A DNA stretch of 64,000 nt, taken from Amborella trichopoda. Taxonomy: Eukaryota > Streptophyta > Magnoliopsida > Amborellales > Amborellaceae. This document shows positions 22,955 to 32,982 of this stretch, in pieces; position 1 is the first letter of the stretch, and the number at the start of each line of letters is the position of its first letter. The notes beneath the pieces are model-generated. The model worked only from the letters and a program-made list of their open reading frames with translations, did no database searches and was not told the DNA's origin. The translations under genes and the position numbers were made by a program. Location of the stretch: contig NW_006497023.1 of assembly GCF_000471905.2 (NCBI RefSeq), forward strand, positions 1,490,638-1,554,637. Direction: 5' to 3'.

Positions 22955-23781
22955 GTGGCACAAGAAATCCCCATCACTAAGAGTCACACTAGGGCATATG
23001 AACCTTTCAACCCGTACTTTCAAGTTAATACAATAAATGATTCATACGTGTGTGGTAATGAATCAAACTTGCAAGAGCAATATGAACTCGGGCATAAACT
23101 CAACCAAGGTTTTGAAGCTATGGATTCCCAAGCCCATGATGACAAGAAAATCCTTAATTCTGGGACAATAACCCATGAGGGGCAAATGAGCAAGTGCTAA
23201 AAGGAAGTCCTTCACCTCAAAACCTTGACGACCCACCTATGTGGGATCAATATGATGAGGACAATGTTTCAGAAATTGATGTGATCCAGATCAATGAGAA
23301 GGGATCATTTTCCAAATAAGGGGTCAACACCCCAAAGTCTTCCATTATGCTTCCAAATAATGGCCCAACATCTCAACTATCAAAAGAGGCCAAACCTTTG
23401 GAATTTCTAAGGGGCCCACCTGGGCCACCTTCACCAGACTTCCTCACCAACCCACCTACATGGAATGAGGAGCCAAGCTTAAAAGATTTAACTGAGTCAC
23501 CTCTCGAGGTGAACCCAGTTATAGATAATGAAGAAGCAAAGAGCCCAAATTTGATTATTCCCAAAAATTTGGCATCTTCAATAGAGTTGATAGAGCTCAA
23601 ACCTTTAGAAATTCTAAGGGGCCCACTTGGGCCACCTTCACAAGAGTTCTTGAATGATCCGTTAATCTGGGATCAAGAATTGGATATTGAAGATCCGATC
23701 ATGTTACCTACTCAAGATGCAGGCTCTTTAAAAGTTATTAACGACATGAGCACAACTCCGATAACCGGAGCACCACCATAA
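22955..23781 (+). pseudogene. Tat-N Pro/Glu-rich coding-like region, function unknown
   Basis: Two open stretches, 22955-23200 and 23347-23781, have codon-like composition but no domain I recognise. The second contains an internal duplication about 69 residues apart: PLEFLRGPPGPPSPDFL followed later by PLEILRGPLGPPSQEFL, each leading into NPPTW- or NDPLIW-like acidic sequence. Acidic Glu/Asp/Asn content is high. It could be a diverged C-terminal gag part or an element-specific frame. Confidence 0.4.
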
Positions 23782-24604
23782 CAAGAAAATTCATCCCGTG
23801 AAGAACAAGTTCCCAACATAATAGAAAGCCTTGTAGGGGCAACCCCATCAAAATATTCAATAGGAGTAAACTCCTCTCATGAAGAGGATACAATAGGGGC
23901 AATTAATGAGACTAAACCCTTCTTCGTTGACTCCCAACATGCCGTAGGTCCATCTAATACCAACTTAATTACTCTTCTGGTGTGAGAATCTCACCTAAGC
24001 TAGAGCACTGAGAAAGAGCCTACTACGGAGTTAACCTCTAAAAAGCAATTCGAAATTTGCTATGAAAAAGATCACCGAAAAGGAGTTGGGTGATCACTCA
24101 CCCCTTGCAAATAACCAAATGAGGCATTCATGCCTCACACTTTAAAAGGCATTAACGCCTAATGTGTAATATGAAGTACTCCATTAATGGGAAAACCCTG
24201 ATGAGCCTATTTGTCCATACAGAAGGCTAAGGGATTTTAAAACTGAGAGTAATTTTTAGTCCCAAAATCAAGGTTCAAGTGGAGCAATTTAAAGGAAAAG
24301 TTCAACGAAAATTCAACAACCATTATCAAAGAGAGTTTGGATGCCAACCTGGATCAGGGAAAATCAAAGGAAGACTGATATTAGAACTTCTCTGCCACTT
24401 GGAGGACAAAAAGATGATCAAATTCTTACATGATCTTAAGGAGAATTGTTAAAAAAAAAAGGGGCACCTTTGACTCTTCTTCCTCCTCCTCCTCTTCCTT
24501 TGTCATTGTTTTCTTCTTCAAAATAAATAAAAAATAAAAAATAAAAATTCCGCTAGGCTGAAAATCCAAAGGGAATCCCAAGCAATGGAAAAAAGGCTAC
24601 CAGG

Positions 24605-25088
24605 NNNNNNNNNNNNNNNNNNNNNNNNNNNNNNNNNNNNNNNNNNNNNNNNNNNNNNNNNNNNNNNNNNNNNNNNNNNNNNNNNNNNNNNNNNNNNNNN
24701 NNNNNNNNNNNNNNNNNNNNNNNNNNNNNNNNNNNNNNNNNNNNNNNNNNNNNNNNNNNNNNNNNNNNNNNNNNNNNNNNNNNNNNNNNNNNNNNNNNNN
24801 NNNNNNNNNNNNNNNNNNNNNNNNNNNNNNNNNNNNNNNNNNNNNNNNNNNNNNNNNNNNNNNNNNNNNNNNNNNNNNNNNNNNNNNNNNNNNNNNNNNN
24901 NNNNNNNNNNNNNNNNNNNNNNNNNNNNNNNNNNNNNNNNNNNNNNNNNNNNNNNNNNNNNNNNNNNNNNNNNNNNNNNNNNNNNNNNNNNNNNNNNNNN
25001 NNNNNNNNNNNNNNNNNNNNNNNNNNNNNNNNNNNNNNNNNNNNNNNNNNNNNNNNNNNNNNNNNNNNNNNNNNNNNNNNNNNNNNNN
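24605..25088. other. Assembly gap (484 N)
   Basis: This is a run of unknown bases. The left flank has TCTTCCTCCTCCTCC and A-rich tracts, and the right flank is a pure TAA repeat, so the gap probably reflects a simple repeat that could not be assembled. Reading frames that run through it are artefacts. Confidence 0.98.

Positions 25089-25131
<43 letters not shown>
25089..25131 (+). repeat. (TAA)n microsatellite
   Basis: About fourteen TAA units directly border the gap on its right. The true repeat probably extends into the unassembled bases. Confidence 0.95.
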
Positions 25132-25858
25132 TCCACGGTCGTATGAGTATAACGACTTACTACACTTTCCATCGCTGCATGACCTTAAACTGCTTAGAGG
25201 GCTCTATGGTTGCAAGAGTTTAAATTGTTAAGCAACCTTGTTCTTTGAAATATCTTCCCCTTTTCAAAACTTTCACTATATGTCTTGTGTTTTCAAAAAC
25301 TTTAATTTCTTTATTAAAATTGTAACATGTCCTTGCTCTAGGTTCTATTTCAAATCTCCCCCTATCTTCAAAATTTCGAAAATGTCTTTTAAAACGAAGG
25401 AGCTTGGACACTCGTATATGATGAATACTGCGTTTGCCGCGTTGTTGCCTCGTCTCTCACTTTGGATTCAGCCAGACATGTCTCTTCTTATAGAAAGCCT
25501 TTCATATAGACAACCTTAGGAAACCCTAAGGAGATCAAAGAAATTCCAGGGCTAAAAATTTCAAATTGCAAAACCCCTGAAGTTGAATGGCATGGCAAGA
25601 AAATCCAACTCGAGTTTCAAGCTTGTGTAACTCATTGACATCTCACGCCGAAAACCCTTGGAGGAAAAATTCCCTTGGTAGGTGAGCTCAATGAGCGTAA
25701 TGACCTGGAGGGATAGTTAGTGTGCACTTTGACCACGTACCCTCAGGAAGAAATCTTTGATGTTCACCTGCGCCTCGAAGGAAAGGGAACGCTAGAGTGT
25801 CTACTTCTTTGCCACCCACCTGTCCCTCAAAAGATAGGGAGTGCCAAAGAGGGGCAAC
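25132..25858 (+). other. Tat-N 3' interior and polypurine tract
   Basis: There is no clear domain. The last 200 bases have codon-like composition in several frames. AAAGAGGGGCAAC at about 25846-25858 directly precedes the LTR and is the likely plus-strand primer. Confidence 0.5.
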
Positions 25859-26625
25859 TGTAGACACCCCATTTTAAATCTAGCAAAATCTATGGTTTCT
25901 TGAACCCTTACGATCACAATTAACCTATTAAACCCAAATTCGCCCCCTCAAAATGACATCTTTGACCAAGGGGATTTGTTTGTTACGGGGGTATTATCCT
26001 TCCCCAACAAATCTTTGGCTTTTAAATTGGTTAGTTCATGGCCATTTGTGGTGAGGGGGGAGAGAGACCAAACCCTAGGAGAGAGAAGATAGAGATCAAA
26101 GAGAAAAACCCAGAGAGAGTTACATGAGAGAAGAGAAAGCCCTAGAAACTGCTTCAAGAACCTAAGCGTCCTGAGAGAAAACCTAAGTCTGAGAAAACCT
26201 AGACATTGGGCACAACCACCCTAGATCTATCCTAAGGGAAGAACCACCCTTCTTGAACCAGTGTCTTTCTGATGAACATCCGACTGCGAGAGACAAAAGA
26301 GGGGCGAGCCTCTGAAGGCTCGGGAGTCTTGGGCCATTTGGCCAGTTCGGTATCATTTCTTTCTTTCTTTTATTCTTATTTTATTATTTTAATTTCCTTT
26401 TGATCTGCTTATTTACTTTAAAATCGTATCTTTGTGTCTTGGATCATGCTGGCTCTGCCACAGATCTTAAAGTAGATCTACTCGTTGCCGGGCAGATCTG
26501 GTCTCAGATCTGAATTCGATTTGTCCAACTTTCGTTACCACTCTTTTATTGTAATTTTATTTAGTTTAAGGTGTCAAATCGAAGAGATCTTCATCGAAAG
26601 ATCTGTCATATTTTCATCATAAACA
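25859..26625 (+). repeat. Tat-N 3' LTR
   Basis: It begins TGTAGACACCCCATTTTAAA and ends TCATCATAAACA. It matches 16350-17130 over its whole length at about 87-88% by eye. The Tat-1 RNase H reading resumes directly after it. Confidence 0.88.
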
Positions 26626-26838
26626 AAGTTTTCTCATTATGAGGCTGGCTATCAAGCCCTCATAATCGGGATCAAGATAAGCCAAAAGCTAGACCTGGAG
26701 CTGCTAAACATCTTCAGCGACTCTGGGTTAGTCATCCGACATCTCAAGGGGATTTATGACGTGAGGAAGGATACTCTCAAGCCTTATCATGACATGACCA
26801 AAACTTACATGCGAGGCTTGCTGAAACCTTCCCTGTAA
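26626..26838 (+). pseudogene. Tat-1 second RNase H, continuation
   Basis: The reading SHYEAGYQALIIGIKISQ, then LDLELLNIFSDSGLVIRHLKG and KPYHDMTKTYMRGLL, is the C-terminal half of the archaeal-type RNase H of Tat elements. Compare SHNEAEYDALVIGLEMAFD in Tat-3 at about 40930-40980. It picks up where 16349 left off, which proves the Tat-N insertion point. The tail follows directly; integrase is not seen in between. Confidence 0.85.
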
Positions 26839-26960
26839 ACACTTGTCGGGATCCCTGGTTGCCTGCTGAAGCTCTCAGTAGAGATTTTCTCCTCATCGTT
26901 AAAAGTTTTTACCTCTTTTTTTTACCTTCGGTGAAAAGTAGTGGAAATGGGGTTTTCCCC

Positions 26961-26970
26961 CTTTATATAG
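26961..26970 (-). promoter_or_regulatory. Antisense TATA box in Tat-1 tail
   Basis: CTATATAAAG reads on the minus strand in the context GTTGGCTATATAAAGGGGG. The counterpart in Tat-3, CTATATATAGAGG at 37428-37440 on the + strand, also faces against its element. Keeping an antisense TATA in two diverged copies suggests an antisense transcription unit, which Tat elements are known to carry in this location. Confidence 0.5.
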
Positions 26971-27129
26971 CCAACACTATTCTAAGATGCCCCTCGCAAA
27001 CTAGGAATCCCAGTCGTGTCTTAGAAGGCCAAACAACAATGGGTCGGATCAGGCTTTGACCCGGGGCCAGATGCAAGTCTCATCACTGCCTGCAAAATCC
27101 CATTCCAATAAAAGCCAGGACTGGGACGG

Positions 27130-27480
27130 GCTCTGGTTGGAGCCTAAACACTAACCCACACCTAGCGTCGGCTGTGTGTTTAGAGACGCAATGCCGAATG
27201 TGTGCGCGAAAACGGAGCGCCATCTGTGTTGTTGGTAACTTGAGCACCACCTATGTGCTGAGAGACTCAGTGTCAGCTGCTTGCTCATAGATTCAGTGTC
27301 GTCTGTGTTATTGGTGACTTCAACGCCGACTGTGTGGTTTGAGACTCAGTACCGTCTGTGTTGTTGGTGACTTCAGTACCAGTTGTGTTCTTAGAGACTC
27401 AGCACCGGCTGTTTTCAACAGATAGCATGGGTAGTTCTCATCGCCGACTATGTTCTTAAAAACCCTAGCACTGGCTAAGT
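27130..27480 (+). repeat. Minisatellite in Tat-1 tail (about 40-60 bp units)
   Basis: About eight units contain GACTTCAACGCCGACTGTGT, GAGACTCAGTACCGTCTGTG and related forms, joined by TTGTTGGTGACTT or GTTTAGAGAC. The core word, GCGCCGACTGTG, is also the right arm of the hairpins in the Tat-3 LTRs. Mirrored copies lie at about 36840-37240 and 38180-38350. Confidence 0.7.
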
Positions 27481-27924
27481 CCTGAAGAAATAATGCTTGC
27501 TGCACCTGTCGTCGATTGTATTTCAAACAACCTATTGTCACATACTCCAAGCCAAAGCCGTGTGTGTCCCATTATTATTTTCCCCAGTGAAGTTGCACCT
27601 TGACTGTGACCTATTACCCCAAGCAAAGTGAGACCTAGGTCGTTCAAACTCATGTCATGACTTCTCATCCCCAGTAGGAGAGTCATACTCGTACTGCATC
27701 TTATTATCCCCAATGGAGTTAGGGTAATTTTTACTATTGCAACCCTCAGTGGTCTGCCTCACACCTATGTATTTTGTCCTTGAGGATATAAAAAGCCCAC
27801 ATTTGTCCCCTTTTCCCTAATGAAGTCGGCTTTCTTATCTCAATCCCTTACCAGTATTACCTATCTTTATCCTCAGGGAGTTAGATTGCTACCCATAGAC
27901 TTATTCCCCATGTAGTCTCACCTA

Positions 27925-28380
27925 AATGGCGATCCAAGCTTCGGTCTGCACTGCATGACCCTAAACTGCACAGCTTCGGTCCACATTGCATGATGTTAAA
28001 TTGCACAGCCTTGATCCGTGTTGCATGCCTTTAAACTGGACAGCCTTGGTCTAGTTGCACGACCCTAAAACAACATGATCCAAACTACACGACCATAAAC
28101 TATAACGAAGGTGTAGCTGCACGACCCTAAATTGCATGATCAAAGCTATATGACTTTAACCCATAGTATACGTCCTGGCAGCATGATATTAAAAGGCTTT
28201 GCACTATAGTCCAAACTATATGACCTTAAACTGTAGCAGAGGTCTAGTTGCACAACCTTAAACTGCATGGTCCTAGTTTTATGACTTTAAACTGTATCAC
28301 CATGGTCCATCTGTATGACCTTAAACCATAGTGCACGTCATGGCCTCATGACGGGTCCCGGAGGTATGACCATAACTCGT
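27925..28380 (+). repeat. About 33 bp tandem array in Tat-1 tail
   Basis: More than ten degenerate units follow the form TGCATGACCTTAAACTGCA plus CAGCCTTGGTCC (for example near 27943, 27975, 28018, 28062, 28122, 28254 and 28300). Units are often fused or shortened. The array recurs inverted at 36060-36560 in Tat-3, so it predates the split of the two elements. Confidence 0.75.
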
Positions 28381-30098
28381 CGTCACATGTGACAACACAT
28401 CTTTTACGTGCATTTTCAAGCACGTCTTCCCTAACCGACCCATTTGTGTGTGTGTGGACCACCTTCACTACCTCCCTAATGACTCCATTCATTTCATCAT
28501 CCTTCATCATTCTCTATAGAGTTTCACCTGCGCTCATAAAATGGCAAACCATCCCAACACCTATACTCATCGTAAGCTAGTGGGTCACCATTTCTTCACC
28601 CACCTTTTATACATCATCCATCTTCCATAGGTAGCCTCATGCCATCTCCCCAAAAGTGAGGTAAAACCACTACCATCTACAGACTGCTATCCATCCCCAT
28701 TATGGTCCAGCTGTATGACTGTCACATGACGTTAAAAGGCTTTGCACAGGTCTCGTAGGCATGACCTTGAACACGCCTCGACAAAAAATAACGGGCATGA
28801 TGTATACCTTAATAAGGGAACACCATGAGTAAAAATGACGGACGGGCATGTTCACGAAACCATGAGTAAAAGAGTTTCGTGAACAAAAACCAGGCATGGT
28901 GAAAACCTAAAAGGGCATCGTGAGTAAAAATGGAAGAATAAGGGTGGACATGCCCAAAAGGTTATGGGCAAAAGAGCCCCAGATAAAATGAAGTTGGTAA
29001 AAACCGTCTTCATAGCGTCACTTCCAATTTCAAGTAAAAATTTGCAAGGGATGCTTGGACTAATAAATAGGTTGATGCAGTGCTTGCCTCAACAGGCGGC
29101 TTCAACCCACACTAACAAAGAAAAATCCCTGGTGTCACAATACCATGACCTAAAAAATACGAGCTTCAAGGAAAAGATGCTGACAGCCTAAGTTTATTCA
29201 AGAAAAGGACTCGAAAGGCAGAATACTCGTCAAGAAGGCGAGACAAGTATCATGAGGAAGAACACTATTGCTACAAGGTCACAAACACACTCTAAAAATG
29301 CTAAGGACCACTTTGAAGGCAAGAAACTGACAAAGCCAAGGTGAACCTTCTAGAGACTTTAGTCTACCTCACCACAATTCCCTCTAGCCAACAGGACCAG
29401 ACTGTCGGGACAGGCTAACAAAATGTCCCCGATTGGATTCGGCAGACAGGGCCCACATAGGTATCCTTACTGTCAAAAGCAAACCTGGTGTAGCAGCAAA
29501 CAACGCCAACCAAAGGCTCTTTAGCAAAGCATCAAGGAAATCAATTGGACAAACTAAAAGACGCTCCAAGAAGGCTAATTCAGCCATGACTTTGGACCTG
29601 GTAAGTAACGACCTGCTAGCAGTGGGTAGGGAATATACCCAAATCTGGTCACCTCGATAAACTGAGGTACCCTACCCGCCAAGGAACAATTGGTGCACGA
29701 CGCAGACGAGCTCTAACCAAAGGCTATTTTGTTGTCTATCTAAGAAAAAGAGATCAAATGGGAACAATTCCCTTCGACATGACACTCAATTGTCAGATGG
29801 ACCTAATTCTGACTGACGAGGTCTGTACAATATCCTCAGCTTCAGAATCACAAACAGTCCACACAAGGGTTAGGATAAGATCCCTCAAAAAAATCTCTTC
29901 TCCCACTTAAAATCTCCATGGACGGACCCACAAACAATGCATTCCTACGTCTGAGCATCCTAGTTGCACCATTGTGTGAATCTCTTCATTGTTCATGTGG
30001 TCCTGTGGCTAGGAAGAAAAAAGTAATATAGTCGAAGGAAATTTTTTGAATGTTGTTCTTCTCGCTTCTCTCAAAGCACAACAAGCAGTGGGGCAAGC

Positions 30099-31043
30099 TG
30101 TTTGAACACAGTTTTCAGCACCTTGGTTCTTGATGCGGAATAAAGAAGAAGCAGGTCAACAAAGCCCAAAAAATAGTGAAAATTTGATAGTCTCAGAATT
30201 GCCCTAAAAGTGGTCAAGATCTTCATCAGCACCCCAAAAGGTCACTTGCCAAGTTTTATCATAAGCAGAGATGTCTAAGGCAGTGAACACAAAGAAACAA
30301 CTTTGAAAGAATTGGCCTATAGCACTCTAAAATAGACCCCATAACTAGAAATATATTTTTGGTGTGTCAAACAGCTGTGGGACAACTGCCATGATAATTA
30401 GTACGATTGAAAACCCCTATGAGTCAAGTTTCTGCTTAATCGGTCACTCCAGCATAAAGTTATGGGTAAAACATCGAAAAGCGCACACTATTCCAGTGTG
30501 GCCACCTTGCACTAAAACATCATTAAAGGTGGTTGTTTTTACAATCATGGGGAATGAATTTCGGGGCCCATATATCACTCGTGCAGAATTGGATTGGGCT
30601 CAAAATTTGTGAGCATGTTCGTCTCGTCGAGATGAGCGTTTCGATATGTGGTACGCCTTATGAGGATGCTCAAGCATGGAGAAAAACTAGAGAGAAGTTG
30701 CTGATCCATGAAGGAAGTTGTAGAGAATTTAGCAGCAACATGCTACTCCAGCAGCCAAGTCACGACGCTCGCATACCCGATTGGCACGAAACCAATTTCA
30801 TTATGTGTGTAAGGTCCGTGGCCATCTCTGGTCCCCGTGTACGATAAATGGTTACATTTCACACACGAAGGTGTCTAAGCTACTGTAAATTTTGGCCGCC
30901 AGATTTTAAGAGTCCGACCAAAAACTCAAGAAGACGAAATCTTCATCTGGACATGAAATCTAGCTACGTTTGTTGCAATGTGATCGTGACAGTATGCTCA
31001 ATATGTTTCAACGATGAAATTGAAGAAAAAATCAAGGAACGAG
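30099..31043 (+). repeat. Shared Tat-1/Tat-2 LTR, left piece
   Basis: It starts TGTTTGAACACAGTTTTCAG directly after GTGGGGCAAGC and carries the conserved U3 blocks. It stops at AAGGAACGAG, where Tat-3 begins. The uninterrupted copy at 63311 reads AAGGAACGAGCACACTATTG, and the missing continuation CGAGCACACTATCG is found at 49941. This shows that Tat-3 is an insertion in this LTR. Confidence 0.85.
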
Positions 31044-31857
31044 TAGTTACGTGCCTCGATCTCGCCCTTTTGATCTGGATGATCAGGCGACATGTGTCTT
31101 GGGTTTTGGGGAGACACGAGACTTTTGAGATCTCTCCCTCGAGAATCTCATTCAAGAATAGGAGCAAGTATTATCAACTGATGAGAAAGGAATTTAAGGC
31201 GCGTTCAGGGCTTACTCAGGTTGGCTTGCGTGGGCACTCTCTTAGATCACGAAGAAAGCCCCCTCAATAATAACACTGGTTCGAAATCACCTCCCTTGGT
31301 TGTATTCTCATGTTTTTTTCAATCACACATATATGGTAAATGTTATAAGACAGGTGGATCAATAAACCTCGCCATGCCTCTTTAGTGAACGTACACTGGC
31401 TTACACATTCAAAAAGAAGGAGAGAAGAATGAGAGAAGAACGATGGGGGAGAGAAGAATTTGACCAAGGCAGGAGATCAGCACAGTGACTAGGCTGGTAG
31501 GTAATTTGCCTGATGTGGCAGTAAAACAGGCTTGATAACTCAGACCAACTCAACAAAATTACTACTAGACGTCAATACCGATACTAACTAGCCACACACA
31601 ATGGTTAGTCCGTCGTGGCAATAAAGCGGGCACAGTAATTTTGACACAACAACATTATAGCTAGACGATAAGACTTCCATGATAGGCTAATCTCAACCCC
31701 TCTTAATCCAACGAAAGAATAACAGGAAGAATGGAGATCATAAAGAAAGAATAAGAAGTAAGATAAGAGAGGAAGAAGAGAATAGAAAGAAAGAGAAGAA
31801 AGGAAATAAAGAAGGAGAAGAGTGTTAGGGAAGAGAGAAGGAAGGGGCAAAGAGAGA

Positions 31858-32550
31858 AAGACACAGTTGGTGCTAGGCATCATCGGTTGTGTTTAAGAAA
31901 AGAAGAGAGAGAAGCACACAATCGGTGCTAAGCATTGTCGACTGTGTTTAAGAAAAGATGGGAGAGAAAGACATAGTCAGCGCTAGGCATTACTGGCTAT
32001 GTTTAAGAAAGGAGGAGAGAGAAGGATATAGCTGGCTCAAGCATTACTGACCGTGTTTAAGAAAAGAGGAGAGAGAAGGACATAGTCGGTGTCAGGCATC
32101 GTCGACTGTGTTTAAGAAAAGAGGAAAGAGAAAGGCACAGTCGGTGCTAGGCATTACCAGCTGTAATTAGGAAAAGAAGAAAGAGAAAGACACAGTCGGT
32201 ACTAGGCATCGATGGTTGTGTTTTAAGAAAAGAGGAGAGAGAAAGAAACAATCGATGTCAGGCATCATCGATTATGTTTTAAGAAAAGAGGAAAGAGAAA
32301 GATACAATCGATGTTAGGCATCACTAGCTATGTTTAAGAAAAGAGGAGAGAGAAGGACACAATCAGTGCCAAGCATCAACGGCTGTGTTTAAGGAAAGAG
32401 GAGAGAGAAAGGCACAGTCGGCGCTAGGCATCACCAACTATGTTTAAGAAACGAGGAGAGATAGGGGCACAGTCGACGTCAGGCATCGTCGACTGTGTTT
32501 AATAATGAAGAAAGAGAAAGACACAGTCGACGTCTGGCATTGCCAGTTGT
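31858..32550 (-). repeat. Hairpin minisatellite in Tat-3 3' LTR
   Basis: About thirteen units of 52-58 bp follow the + strand form ACACAGTCGGTGCTAGGCAT, then a CATCGACTGTGT-like arm, then a spacer TTAAGAAAAGAGGAGAGAGA. Arms are inverted repeats of 9-12 bases around an 8-11 base loop. For example, CACAGTCGACG facing CGTCGACTGTG at about 32468-32500 differs from other units on both arms at matching places. Confidence 0.82.
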
Positions 32551-32559
32551 GTTAAAAGT

Positions 32560-32885
32560 AAAAAAGAGAGAGAGATAGGGATGAGAAGGAGAAAGAGAGA
32601 GAAAGAAATATAAAGAGAAAGAACAAAAGATAAAGATGAGAAGAAGAGAGAAAAAGAAAGATAAAGATGAGTAGAAGAGAAGAGGAAAGGAAAAGAGAGA
32701 AGAGGAGAGAGAAGGATAGAAGAAGAGAGAGAAAGAGGAGAGGAGAGAAAGAGAAGAGGAGAGAGAAAGAGAGAAGAGGAGAGAGAAAGAGAGAAAATGA
32801 GAGAGAAAGAGGGGTGGAGAGAGAAAGTTACCTTATCGATGGGTTCTGACTCTTTTCTTCTCTCTCCCCTCTCTCTCTCTCCAAG
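32560..32885 (-). repeat. GA/CT microsatellite of Tat-3 3' LTR
   Basis: This + strand purine tract (GAGAGAGAAAGA and similar) ends in AGAAAGTTACCTTATCG and then a TCTCTCTCTCC block. Ser/Leu frames on the minus strand are compositional. The sequence lies between the core promoter and the hairpin array of the element. Confidence 0.88.
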
Positions 32886-32974
32886 ACGCACCCACGAACT
32901 CAAGAGAAAATTGAAACATTATTGATGGTTGTGTGAAATGAAGCAAAGGTCCTTTACAATTTGGATTTGCATGC

Positions 32975-32982
32975 TTATATAG
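32975..32982 (-). promoter_or_regulatory. TATA box of Tat-3 3' LTR
   Basis: CTATATAAGCATGC on the minus strand, preceded by GGGCCCAATT, matches the U3 core promoter at 63655 and 55343-55336. The same block in the 5' LTR lies at about 48947-48940. Confidence 0.6.

Larger units (their letters stand above)
16350..26625 (+). mobile_element. Tat-N: nested LTR element without recognisable pol
   Basis: LTRs of about 0.77 kb at both ends enclose a 17131-25858 interior. The interior has a primer-site-like sequence, a 1.8 kb homopolymer-rich leader, tandem GC-rich repeats, a gag-like coding remnant, Pro/Glu-rich frames and an assembly gap. I see no RT, RNase H or integrase. Even allowing for the 484-base gap there is too little room for a pol region, so it looks non-autonomous. 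Insertion is inside the second RNase H of Tat-1; GGGTT before and AAGTT after are a plausible worn target-site pair. By eye the LTRs differ at roughly one site in eight, suggesting an age of some millions of years. Confidence 0.82.
26839..30098 (+). other. Tat-1 3' untranslated tail
   Basis: This is a 3.2 kb non-coding tail between pol and 3' LTR, mirrored at 37550-34291 in Tat-3. It contains an antisense TATA box (26961-26970), a CAGTGTCGTCTGTGTT-type minisatellite (27130-27480), a TGCATGACCTTAAACTGCA-type tandem array (27925-28380), and from about 29190 sequence shared with Tat-0. It ends GTGGGGCAAGC, the probable polypurine-like primer. Long 3' tails with tandem repeats are typical of Ogre/Tat elements. 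Confidence 0.72.

Noticed and set aside
24585-25172. Frames of 168 and 191 codons across the unknown bases, including a poly-leucine frame
   Set aside because: They consist of N and TAA repeat and have no meaning as genes.
16349-26626. Reading 26626-26838 as the start of a separate gene
   Set aside because: It continues the RNase H motif order broken off at 16349, with the two Tat-N LTRs between, so it is the far side of a nested insertion.
31858-32550. CRISPR-like array: regular direct repeats with dyad symmetry and spacers
   Set aside because: The spacers are near-identical purine tracts rather than unique sequences, there are no cas genes, and the array sits inside a plant LTR. It is a hairpin minisatellite.
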